Source: Chromatiales bacterium
Lineage (GTDB): Bacteria; Pseudomonadota; Gammaproteobacteria; Chromatiales; Chromatiaceae
DNA: 52,072 nt
Reading direction: 5' to 3'
Assembly: GCA_024762475.1 (NCBI GenBank)
Contig: JANTHJ010000001.1
Coordinates: 88,510 to 140,581 of the forward strand
The notes beneath the pieces are model-generated. The model worked only from the letters and a program-made list of their open reading frames with translations, was not told the origin of the DNA and did no database searches. Below, piece by piece: positions 28,071-35,337 of this stretch; position 1 is the first letter of the stretch; the number at the start of each line of letters is the position of its first letter. The position numbers were made by a program, and so were the translations under genes.

Positions 28071-28661
28071 ATGGCAAAGAAAAGCGAACGCACCCGTCAA
28101 CGTATCGTGGAGGCCGCCAACCGGTTGTTCTACCATCAGGGCTTTCACAACACCTCGTTCAGCGATGTGGTCCGGGCGGCCGAGGTGCCACGCGGCAATA
28201 TCTACTACTACTTCAAGACCAAGGACCAGATCCTTCGCGCGGCAATCGACTATCGGCTGGAGAGAATTCGCAGCATGCTGGACGGCTGGAATGACAGTTA
28301 CCGCACACCGGTAGAGCGGCTGCAGCGATTCGTGTGTCTGCTCGACGATACCGCAGAGGCACTGACCCTCTATGGCTGCCCCATGGGCTCGCTCAACACC
28401 GAGTTGGGCAAGACCGACCTCGCCCTGCAGGAACAGGCTGCCGAGCTTTTTCGATTGTTCGAGGAATGGCTGACCGACCAGTTCGCCGAACTGGGCTATG
28501 CCGGGAGGGCGCACGAGTTGGCCATCCGGGTGATGGCGATCGGCCAGGGGATCAGCGTGATGGCCCATGTCCATCACGACCCAACGCTGCTGCGGCGCGA
28601 ACGCCAGCGCCTCTCACGCTGGATAGACCAGCTGGCAGACGGCAGCGCCGACTGTCTCTGA
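28071..28661 (+). CDS. TetR/AcrR-family transcriptional regulator, NemR-like
   Basis: Cytoplasmic repressor of 196 residues. The N-terminal helix-turn-helix is classic (ERTRQRIVEAANRLF, then GNIYYYFKTKDQIL). The ligand domain contains YGCPMGSLNTELG near residue 103, matching the Cys-containing block of NemR-like regulators that sense electrophiles or oxidants through this cysteine. Start ATG 28071 (MAKKSERT) is preferred to an upstream in-frame ATG because family members start here, though no strong ribosome site is visible. Targets are unknown; the divergent binding-protein/c-di-GMP operon and its own promoter are the nearest candidates. Confidence 0.88.
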   Translation: MAKKSERTRQRIVEAANRLFYHQGFHNTSFSDVVRAAEVPRGNIYYYFKTKDQILRAAIDYRLERIRSMLDGWNDSYRTPVERLQRFVCLLDDTAEALTLYGCPMGSLNTELGKTDLALQEQAAELFRLFEEWLTDQFAELGYAGRAHELAIRVMAIGQGISVMAHVHHDPTLLRRERQRLSRWIDQLADGSADCL

Positions 28662-28683
28662 TCTTCCGCTATGCAAGACGGCT

Positions 28684-29406
28684 TCAAGCCGGCAACCATG
28701 GCAGTTCGAGGTAGCCCTCACGCGATCGCCGGGTCGCCGCCTCGACGACTTCCTCGCCGCCGAGATTCCGCACCTGGGCTTGTTCCACCCCCGCGGCCAA
28801 TGCATCGAGCATCCGCGCCTCGCGCGCAAGGCGCGGCGCCATGCCGCGGATATGCCGCATCTCCATGCCTTCGTCTCGCTGCCGCTGGCGCTGCAGCATC
28901 TGCAGCTCGCGCTTGGCCTGCTCGAACTGCTCCCGGAGCGGCAGGTCGAGATCGAATCGCATCAGCACCTGGCCGACCGGGTCGGTGGTACCCGCCTGGT
29001 CCGGTGAGATCCGCCGTCGCGGCGCCTCGCGGGATCGCCAGCTGATCCGCCCTTCCAATGCCGCACCGTCATCGGCGGGATCCGGCGGGAACTTGTGGAA
29101 TCCCCAGCGGGCGCCGAAGGCGCACTCGATCAGCACCTTGTCCTGATCGATGCGGCAATCGCCGGCCGAACCCTCCTCTGCCCGCACCCAGGCCCGGGGG
29201 TCATTCTTCCAGGCACAGAAATCCCGGTTCGGCGGACGCCCGTAGGCTGTCTCCAGCGCCCGCCAGGTCTGCATAAAGGCCTGCCAGGCCTGCTGGTACC
29301 CGGGGTTGCGTCGCAGAAACTCCCAGGCCCAGGCACTGCCGTCCAGGTCCGCCATGCGGCAGTAGTGCGCCTCATCCTGCCAATCTGCAATGATCATGCG
29401 CAACAT
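28684..29406 (-). CDS. Uncharacterised protein with N-terminal DUF6499-like domain
   Basis: Hypothetical cytoplasmic protein of 240 residues. The segment SAWAWEFLRRNPGYQQAW (about 24-41) matches the conserved core of small DUF6499-type domains annotated as transcriptional-regulator-like in proteobacteria. The middle is acidic and Trp-rich. Residues about 155-185 (REQFEQAKRELQMLQRQRQR) look coiled-coil, and the tail is charged. No signal peptide or membrane helix. Start ATG 29406 is chosen for GGGAG nine bases upstream. It is divergent from argE across 41 bases and convergent with the TetR gene. Function unknown; DNA binding is only suggested by the domain name. Confidence 0.7.
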   Translation of the reverse strand: MLRMIIADWQDEAHYCRMADLDGSAWAWEFLRRNPGYQQAWQAFMQTWRALETAYGRPPNRDFCAWKNDPRAWVRAEEGSAGDCRIDQDKVLIECAFGARWGFHKFPPDPADDGAALEGRISWRSREAPRRRISPDQAGTTDPVGQVLMRFDLDLPLREQFEQAKRELQMLQRQRQRDEGMEMRHIRGMAPRLAREARMLDALAAGVEQAQVRNLGGEEVVEAATRRSREGYLELPWLPA

Positions 29407-29447
29407 GCTACTGGACTCCCGCAAGCCGGTCATGCAATCTGCGGCAG

Positions 29448-30596
29448 ATGCGCTACCCGGATCTCCCTCACATGATGCAGCAGCTCATCGCCGCCCCCTC
29501 GGTGAGCAGCGTGAGCCCGGAATGGGACCAGTCGAACCGCCAGGTGATCGAACGCCTCGCCGACTGGTGTCGCGATGCCGGCTTCGAGGTCGAGATCCTG
29601 CCGGTGCCCGGCCAATCGGGCAAGTTCAACCTGATCGCCAGCGCCGGCAGCGGCCCGGATGGGCTGGTGCTCTCTGGCCACACCGACACCGTTCCCTTCG
29701 ACGAGCACCTGTGGCAGAGCGATCCCTTCTCGCTCACCGAACGGAACGATCGCTGGTACGGCCTCGGCACGGCCGACATGAAAGGCTTCTTCGCGGTGGT
29801 CCTGGAGGCAATCCGCGGCCTGGATCTGAGCCGCCTGCGACATCCCCTGGTGCTGCTGGCGACCGCCGACGAGGAGAGCAGCATGTGTGGCGCCCGCGCC
29901 CTGCTCGACCTGCACCGGCAGTTGGGGCGGCATGCGGTGATCGGTGAACCCACCGGCCTGCGGCCGATCCGAATGCACAAGGGTATTGCCATGGAGGCGA
30001 TCCGCGTCACCGGGCGCTCGGGACACTCGAGCAACCCGCAGCTGGGCAACAACGCCCTCGAGGGGATGCACCGGGTGATGGGGGAACTGCTGGTCTGGCG
30101 GGAAGAGCTGCGGGCTCGCCACCGCAATCCCCTGTTCGAGGTCGAGGTGCCCACACTCAACCTGGGGCATGTGCACGGGGGCGACAACCCCAACCGCATT
30201 TGCGGCGAATGCGAACTGCATTTCGACCTGCGCCCGCTTCCCGGCATGTCCCTGCAGGCGCTGCGCGAGGAACTGGAGATGCGGCTGGATCGCCTGCGCG
30301 CGGAATCGACGTTGGACATCCAACACCGGCCGCTGTTCGAGGGCATTCCGGCGATGGAGACCCCGGCCAACGCCGCCATCGTCGAGAGCGTAGAGGCCCT
30401 CACCGGTCACACGGCCGGCGCGGTCGCCTTCGGTACCGAAGGCCCCTTCCTCAACGCCATGGGCATGGAAACGGTCATCCTGGGGCCCGGCAGCATCGAC
30501 CAGGCCCACCAGCCCGACGAATACCTCGCCCTCGACCAGCTCGAACCGGCAATGGCGATCATCCGCGGGCTGGTCAAGCGCTTCTGTCTGGACTGA
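29448..30596 (+). CDS. argE: Acetylornithine deacetylase
   Basis: M20-family zinc hydrolase that removes acetate from N-acetylornithine in arginine synthesis. 382 residues, the usual length. Zinc-site and catalytic blocks are present: LSGHTDTVPFD (about 80), GLGTADMKGFFA, ATADEESSMCGA and the late GTEGPFLNAMG. The dimerisation domain sits about 180-290. ATG 29448 is taken as start; ATG 29472 is possible, and neither has a strong ribosome site. argA is 1.7 kb downstream on the same strand but separated by the opposed SPFH/NfeD genes, so the two are not one operon. Confidence 0.95.
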   Translation: MRYPDLPHMMQQLIAAPSVSSVSPEWDQSNRQVIERLADWCRDAGFEVEILPVPGQSGKFNLIASAGSGPDGLVLSGHTDTVPFDEHLWQSDPFSLTERNDRWYGLGTADMKGFFAVVLEAIRGLDLSRLRHPLVLLATADEESSMCGARALLDLHRQLGRHAVIGEPTGLRPIRMHKGIAMEAIRVTGRSGHSSNPQLGNNALEGMHRVMGELLVWREELRARHRNPLFEVEVPTLNLGHVHGGDNPNRICGECELHFDLRPLPGMSLQALREELEMRLDRLRAESTLDIQHRPLFEGIPAMETPANAAIVESVEALTGHTAGAVAFGTEGPFLNAMGMETVILGPGSIDQAHQPDEYLALDQLEPAMAIIRGLVKRFCLD

Positions 30597-30610
30597 GCGG
30601 GTCGTGAGTT

Positions 30611-30818
30611 AACCGCAAAGGACGCGAAGGAACGCAAAGTTTTTTATGTCTGTGAAAAACGCACGTTGATCTCTTGCAGCGCGCGGTTTTCCTAATCGGC
30701 CGTATCAACTCGATTTGAACGATGGAGGGTAGAGCCTCGACAGAGCTACCCGGATATTCCAACGCTTGCAATGCCGAATACTAGAACTCCTTTGCGTTCC
30801 TTCGCGTCCTTTGCGGTT
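30611..30818. repeat. 208-bp element bounded by perfect 29-bp inverted repeats
   Basis: The left arm 30611-30639 and right arm 30790-30818 are exact reverse complements over 29 bases. Each arm has an internal quasi-period of about 9-10 bases built on CGCAAAGGA/CGCGAAGGA. The 150-base core is more AT-rich than its surroundings, has no credible reading frame, and holds a smaller hairpin (GGGTAG at 30727-30732 with CTACCC at 30746-30751). The right arm runs into the stop codon of the NfeD-like gene. Lack of an encoded protein and terminal inverted repeats fit a MITE-like or REP-like non-autonomous repeat; it may also act as a two-sided terminator between convergent argE and nfeD. Similar arm motifs are, to my knowledge, common in proteobacterial intergenic DNA. 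Confidence 0.85.
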
Positions 30819-31267
30819 TAGTCATTCTCCGGCTCGACCTGGAACACCACCCCGTCCACACCCACCACTCTTACCCGCGTACCGGCCGGGCAATCAGGCC
30901 CTTCCACGCGCCAGATGGTGTCATCCACCTTGACCCGACCGACGCCGTTCTCGATCGGCTCGCTGAGGGTCAGCACCCGGCCGATGTACTGTTCGCCGCG
31001 TCGGTTCAGGGCCGGCTCGTCGCTTTCGATGGGATGGCGTTGGAGAAGGATCCGCGCCAGGGCGATGCTGACCACGCTGAAGACGGCAAACAAAACCAGC
31101 TGCATCTGCCACGTCATGTCGGGCAGCCCGTACAGGATACCGCCCACCACGATCGCGGCAATGCCCAGCCAGAGGAAATAGACCCCGGGCGAAAGCACTT
31201 CCAGAACCACCAGCACGATGCCGAGAACCAGCCAGTGCCAGTAATCGATTTGCGACAGCCAGCTCAC
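30818..31267 (-). CDS. NfeD-like membrane protein
   Basis: Small inner-membrane protein of 149 residues: three or four hydrophobic helices (about 8-80) followed by a C-terminal OB-fold ([15 protein letters not shown] to [13 protein letters not shown]) characteristic of short NfeD proteins, which partner stomatin/SPFH proteins in membrane organisation. The start is a GTG at 31267 overlapping the SPFH stop (GTGA), so translation is coupled. The stop codon TAA at 30820-30818 lies at the edge of the inverted-repeat element. Confidence 0.9.
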   Translation of the reverse strand: MSWLSQIDYWHWLVLGIVLVVLEVLSPGVYFLWLGIAAIVVGGILYGLPDMTWQMQLVLFAVFSVVSIALARILLQRHPIESDEPALNRRGEQYIGRVLTLSEPIENGVGRVKVDDTIWRVEGPDCPAGTRVRVVGVDGVVFQVEPEND

Positions 31268-32184
31268 TGGCCCCGCTCCCGCGCCTCCAGGCTCTCCTTG
31301 GCGACCTCGGCGATACCCGCCAGCGAGCCGATCAGGCTAGAGGCCTCCAGCGGCATCATGATCAGCTTCTGATTCTCAGCCGAGGCGATGGACTGCAGCG
31401 CCTCGGTGTATTTCTGCGCAACGAAGTAGTTGATCGCGTTGATGTCGCCCTTGGCGATGGCCTGCGAGACCATATGCGTTGCCTTCGCTTCGGCCTCGGC
31501 CAGACGCTCGCGCGCCTCTGCCTCGCGGAAGGCCGCCTCCTTGTCGCCCTCGGCCGACAGAATCACCGCCTGTTTCTCCCCTTCGGCCTTGAGGATCTCC
31601 GCCTGGCGTAGACCCTCTGCCTCCAGGATGGCCGCACGCTTGTCCCGCTCCGCCTTCATCTGGCGGGCCATGGACTCCACCAGGTCCTTGGGCGGTGCAA
31701 TATCCTTGATCTCGATCCGGGTGACCTTCACGCCCCAGGGCGTGGTGGCATCGTCGACCACGCTGAGCAGGCGGGCATTGATGTGGTCACGTTGCGAGAG
31801 CAGCTCGTCCAGATCCATCGAGCCCATCACGGTACGGATGTTGGTCATGGTGAGATTCAGGATCGCCCGATACAGATCGTTCACCTCGTACGAGGCCTTG
31901 GCTGCGTCGAGCACCTGGAAGAACACCACGCCGTCCACCCGGACCATGGCGTTGTCGCGCGTAATGATCTCCTGCGAAGGCACATCCAGCACCTGCTCCA
32001 TCATGTTCTGCTTGTGACCGACCTGGTCGACGACCGGCACGATCAGATTCAGGCCCGGCCGCAGGGTGCGCGTATAGCGCCCGAATCGCTCGACCGTGTA
32101 CTCCATGCCCTGAGGTACACGTTTCGCACCGAGCACCACCAGGATGACGGCCAACACGACCAACGCGATGACGAAAATATCCAT
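31264..32184 (-). CDS. SPFH/band-7 stomatin-like protein (paraslipin/QmcA type)
   Basis: Membrane-anchored scaffold protein of 306 residues. An N-terminal helix ([20 protein letters not shown]) is followed by the band-7 domain ([21 protein letters not shown]) and an Ala/Glu-rich coiled coil (about 190-260, [20 protein letters not shown]). It matches the QmcA/YbbK group, which forms multimeric assemblies with NfeD partners and interacts with membrane proteases in E. coli. Start ATG 32184 (GGGGG seven bases upstream) is used instead of a longer frame without homology. Operon with the NfeD-like gene, divergent from argA. Confidence 0.93.
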   Translation of the reverse strand: MDIFVIALVVLAVILVVLGAKRVPQGMEYTVERFGRYTRTLRPGLNLIVPVVDQVGHKQNMMEQVLDVPSQEIITRDNAMVRVDGVVFFQVLDAAKASYEVNDLYRAILNLTMTNIRTVMGSMDLDELLSQRDHINARLLSVVDDATTPWGVKVTRIEIKDIAPPKDLVESMARQMKAERDKRAAILEAEGLRQAEILKAEGEKQAVILSAEGDKEAAFREAEARERLAEAEAKATHMVSQAIAKGDINAINYFVAQKYTEALQSIASAENQKLIMMPLEASSLIGSLAGIAEVAKESLEARERGQ

Positions 32185-32309
32185 GAAGAGACCCCCTTGG
32201 TTGAACGCTGAGACAGGCCCGGCCCGTCCGCTGTTGAAACGCGCACCTTCCCAAGTGCACACCCGGCCGATATGCTTGCGCGACCATTGCATTCTAATCG
32301 ACCGCACCG

Positions 32310-33629
32310 ATGCCTGCGCAAAAGGACAAACCGGACTTCGTGCACTGGTTCCGCCAGTCGTCGCCCTATATCCACGCCCATCGCGGAAAGATGTTGGTGC
32401 TCTCTTTCGGGGGAGAGGCCCTCGCGGATACCGGATTCGCACACCTGATCCACGATATCGCCCTGCTCAACGGGCTGGGCATAAAACTGGTGCTGGTGCC
32501 TGGCGCACGCCCCCAGATCGAGGAACGCCTGACCCTGCGCGGTGCAGCAATGCAGGTCGTGGGCGACCTGCGGGTGACCGACGAGGCCGCCCTGCAGTGC
32601 GTCAAGGAGGCCGCCGGCGTGGTGCGCGTCGAGATCGAGGCCCTGCTGTCGATGGGGCTGGCGAATTCCCCCATGGCGGGTACGCGGATCCGGGTCACCT
32701 CCGGCAACCACGTCACGGCACGGCCCGTGGGGGTGCTCGATGGGGTGGACTATCAGCACACCGGCGAGGTCCGGCGCGTCGATACCGAGGCCATCTCCAC
32801 CCACCTGGACAACGGCTCGATCGTCCTGATTCCGCCCATCGGCTACTCGCCGACCGGAGAGGTCTTCAATCTCAGCGCCAGCGACGTGGCGGCAGCAGTC
32901 GCCAGGGCGCTGCAGGCCGACAAGCTCATCTATCTGAGTGAAGGTCCGCCCCTGGGACGTCGCCAACGCCCAAGCAGCCTGCTGCCCGGCGAGGTCGAGG
33001 ACGCGCTCAAACGCCGTCGCACCCTGGGTGAGGAGCTCCAGCATATCTTGCGCAACGCCGCCGCAGCCGCTCGTGCCGGCGTGCACCGTGTGCACGTCCT
33101 GGACAGGCTGATCGACGGCGTATTGCTGCAGGAACTGTTCACCCGTGACGGCGCCGGGTTGATGATCACGCGTGAACCCTACGAGCAGATTCGCCGAGCG
33201 GGCATCGACGACGTGGGCGGCATACTCGAACTGATCGAGCCATTGGAGCAGGCCGGCATCCTGGCGCGGCGCTCACGCGAACTACTGGAACAGGAGATCG
33301 ATCGGTTCATCGTGCTCGAACGCGATGGCAGCGTCATCGGCTGCGCCGCCATCTATCCCTTCGAAAAGGAAGGAATGGGGGAACTCGCGTGTCTGGCGAT
33401 CCACCCGGACTATCGCGGCGAGGGCCATGCGACGCGGTTGCTGGAACACGTCGAGCAGCTGGCGAGCGACAAGGGGCTGCATTCGCTGTTCGTGCTCAGC
33501 ACGCGCACCGCGCATTGGTTCAGGGAGCATGGCTTCCAGCCCGCCGGGGTCGAACGCCTGCCAGGACGGCGCCGCGATCTCTACAACTGGCAACGCCAGA
33601 GCAAGGTGTTCATCAAGCGTCTCGATTGA
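32310..33629 (+). CDS. argA: Amino-acid N-acetyltransferase (N-acetylglutamate synthase)
   Basis: First enzyme of arginine synthesis, acetylating glutamate; normally feedback-inhibited by arginine. 439 residues with an amino-acid-kinase-like domain (about 20-290; [15 protein letters not shown]) and a C-terminal GNAT domain (about 295-439; [20 protein letters not shown]). This is the fused gammaproteobacterial form. The N-terminus [19 protein letters not shown] matches the family. No Shine-Dalgarno precedes ATG 32310; a TCTAAT (32293-32298) 12 bases upstream could be a minus 10, which would give an almost leaderless mRNA. It converges on the sulfur-globule-like gene. Confidence 0.95.
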   Translation: MPAQKDKPDFVHWFRQSSPYIHAHRGKMLVLSFGGEALADTGFAHLIHDIALLNGLGIKLVLVPGARPQIEERLTLRGAAMQVVGDLRVTDEAALQCVKEAAGVVRVEIEALLSMGLANSPMAGTRIRVTSGNHVTARPVGVLDGVDYQHTGEVRRVDTEAISTHLDNGSIVLIPPIGYSPTGEVFNLSASDVAAAVARALQADKLIYLSEGPPLGRRQRPSSLLPGEVEDALKRRRTLGEELQHILRNAAAAARAGVHRVHVLDRLIDGVLLQELFTRDGAGLMITREPYEQIRRAGIDDVGGILELIEPLEQAGILARRSRELLEQEIDRFIVLERDGSVIGCAAIYPFEKEGMGELACLAIHPDYRGEGHATRLLEHVEQLASDKGLHSLFVLSTRTAHWFREHGFQPAGVERLPGRRRDLYNWQRQSKVFIKRLD

Positions 33630-33670
33630 ACAGCTGACACGCCCACAAGCAAGCGGGCGCGGCTATCGAC

Positions 33671-34711
33671 CTACTTCGGGACCGGCGCGGCCTGTGCCTG
33701 CGACGACTCGCCATCGCCCTGCACTGGCTTCGGCTTGGCGGCCTGCTTGCCTTGCTTGTCCGCCTCCTTGCCCTTCTTGCTCTTGGGCGCGGCGCCCATG
33801 GTGGCCCCTTGATCGCTCCACATGTTGCGGAACTCGTTCGGCGAATTGCGTGCATTCCGCTCGAACTCGTTCTCCACATCGATCGGATTGGGCACACTGA
33901 TATAGGGCATGGTGAAACCCGGCGGCAGGCGCCCCATCGCGTTGGGCGTATTGATGGCATCCTCCCACATCGCGGCGACGGACTCCTCCGGGTCGGAAGG
34001 ATCGACCCACTTGAACGGCACATCATTGCCCCAGGGGGTAACCCCTTTCCATTGATCCGGCCCGAAGTTTCCGAAGAAACCCTCACCCCATCCGGGGAAG
34101 TCACCCCAAGGGAATTTCGTCATGGGGTGGTCCTTCCACTTGTGATGGGCAAAGGGCCCGGTACGCCAGGGATGGAAGTTTGGATCGGCCCAATCCCCTT
34201 GGTTGTCGAGCGGATTCTGCAAGGGACCGTTGTCCTTCTTCAGCAGATCGCCGAAGTCCCAGTTGTTCCAGTTCCTGCGCCTCGGGACGGGAGGGGGGTA
34301 GTAGGCATAGGGGCCGCCGGCGGCTGATGGATAGTAGGAATAGTAGCCTTGGCCGGTCCCATAGTAACCATAACCAGACGCCGCATTGCCGTAGGCCGGC
34401 TGAGACCCGCTATAGGAATAGGAGGGTGTGGCCGCCTGCTGCGCGTAGGGATCATAGCCATATCCCGACGTCGTGGGATAGGTGCCGTAGGACTGAGCGG
34501 TGCCGCTGGTGCCATAACTCCGGCCCTGATAGTACGACTGTGGGGTGGTCGCCGCACCATAGCCATAACCGCTGCTGGCGTAAGGGGTGTAGCCATTACC
34601 GGTGTAGGGCGACGCATAGGGATAGCCGCCGTAGCCTTGGGCGCTCACCACGCCGGTACCGCCAACCAATGCGACAATGATCGCAGCTTTCAAACGCGTC
34701 GTAGGTTTCAT
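33671..34711 (-). CDS. Secreted Gly/Tyr-rich protein with Trp-rich C-terminal half, sulfur-globule-protein-like
   Basis: Exported low-complexity protein of 346 residues. A signal peptide (about 1-24, ending VVSAQ) is followed by about 120 residues of Gly/Tyr/Ser/Pro repeats (GYGGYPYASPYTGNGYTPY). A Trp/Pro/Asp/Phe-rich region comes next (NWNNWDFGDLLKKD; FPWGDFPGWGEGFFGNFG), then an NPIDVENEFERNARNSPNEF segment and a Lys/Gln/Ala-rich tail. Sulfur globule envelope proteins of purple and colourless sulfur bacteria are secreted and rich in Gly and aromatic residues, but are usually shorter (about 100-200). Start ATG 34711 has AGGAGA four bases upstream. No sox, dsr or other sulfur genes are in the window, so the assignment is compositional. 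Alternatives are a structural surface or aggregation-prone matrix protein. Confidence 0.55.
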   Translation of the reverse strand: MKPTTRLKAAIIVALVGGTGVVSAQGYGGYPYASPYTGNGYTPYASSGYGYGAATTPQSYYQGRSYGTSGTAQSYGTYPTTSGYGYDPYAQQAATPSYSYSGSQPAYGNAASGYGYYGTGQGYYSYYPSAAGGPYAYYPPPVPRRRNWNNWDFGDLLKKDNGPLQNPLDNQGDWADPNFHPWRTGPFAHHKWKDHPMTKFPWGDFPGWGEGFFGNFGPDQWKGVTPWGNDVPFKWVDPSDPEESVAAMWEDAINTPNAMGRLPPGFTMPYISVPNPIDVENEFERNARNSPNEFRNMWSDQGATMGAAPKSKKGKEADKQGKQAAKPKPVQGDGESSQAQAAPVPK

Positions 34712-34798
34712 CTGCTCTCCTGAGTGAGGCAGCACCCGGTATCCCGAGGCGCTGGCCCACCTTAGACAAAAATCAAATTATGCGGCCAAATAAATACT

Positions 34799-34804
34799 TA
34801 TAAT
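34799..34804 (+). promoter_or_regulatory. Minus 10 element upstream of the DUF302 gene
   Basis: A perfect TATAAT lies 43 bases before the DUF302 start in an AT-rich pocket; no good minus 35 is present at 16-18 bases. The 136-base gap is shared with the divergent sulfur-globule-like gene. Confidence 0.4.
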
Positions 34805-34847
34805 ACCCGGCAGCTCATATGTTGACCCAAGACACGGAGGAACCGCC

Positions 34848-35237
34848 ATGTACGAATTCAACCTGACCCTGGATCTCCCCTTCGACCAGGCCCTCGAAAA
34901 GGTCCGCGAGGTGCTCATGTCGGAGCACCTGGGGGTGGTCAGTGACGTAGACGTCCAGGCCATCTTCAAGAACAAAATGGACAAGGACATTCCGGCCTAT
35001 CACATCTACGGGGCCTGCAATCCCAAGCTGGCCGACCGGGTCATCTCTGCCGAACCGAATGCAGGCACCTTGTTGCCCTGCAACTTTGTACTCCGCGAAA
35101 CCGAAGACGGCAAGACCGTCGTCAGTTTCATGGATCCGGTCACAGTCCTTGGACTCAGCCAAGCCCCGGAGGTTCAGGGCGTCGGCCAGGAGGCCCGGGA
35201 GATCCTGCAGCGGGTGGTCGCCAAACTCGGTGGCTGA
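34848..35237 (+). CDS. DUF302 domain protein
   Basis: Small cytoplasmic protein of 129 residues, essentially a single DUF302 domain: FDQALEKVREVLMSEHLGVVSD at the start, YHIYGACNPKLADRVISAEP with its conserved Cys-Asn-Pro in the middle, and LLPCNFVLRE near residue 80. The biochemical function of the family is not established. GGAGG lies seven bases upstream of the ATG. It forms a single-gene unit closed by the strong terminator downstream. Confidence 0.9.
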   Translation: MYEFNLTLDLPFDQALEKVREVLMSEHLGVVSDVDVQAIFKNKMDKDIPAYHIYGACNPKLADRVISAEPNAGTLLPCNFVLRETEDGKTVVSFMDPVTVLGLSQAPEVQGVGQEAREILQRVVAKLGG

Positions 35238-35280
35238 CAGGGTGCCCGGGGCAAACGCCCAAAGCGCCCTCCATGACGAC

Positions 35281-35313
35281 AAAAAGGCCGAGTTCACATG
35301 AACTCGGCCTTTT
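35281..35313. terminator. Bidirectional Rho-independent terminator between DUF302 gene and EF-G gene
   Basis: GGCCGAGTTC and GAACTCGGCC form a 10-bp perfect stem around ACAT (35286-35309), flanked by AAAAA on the left and TTTT on the right. It can stop transcription from both convergent genes. Confidence 0.93.
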
Positions 35314-35337
35314 CCGTGGCAGTATTTCAACTGCTAC

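Noticed and set aside
30611-30818. CRISPR array or integron attC site at the repeat element
   Set aside because: There are only two copies, inverted rather than direct, with no spacers, cas genes or attC-like core sites.
33641-33660. Hairpin CGCCC/GGGCG between argA and the sulfur-globule-like gene
   Set aside because: Only a 5-bp stem with a ten-base loop and no T-run; too weak to call a terminator.
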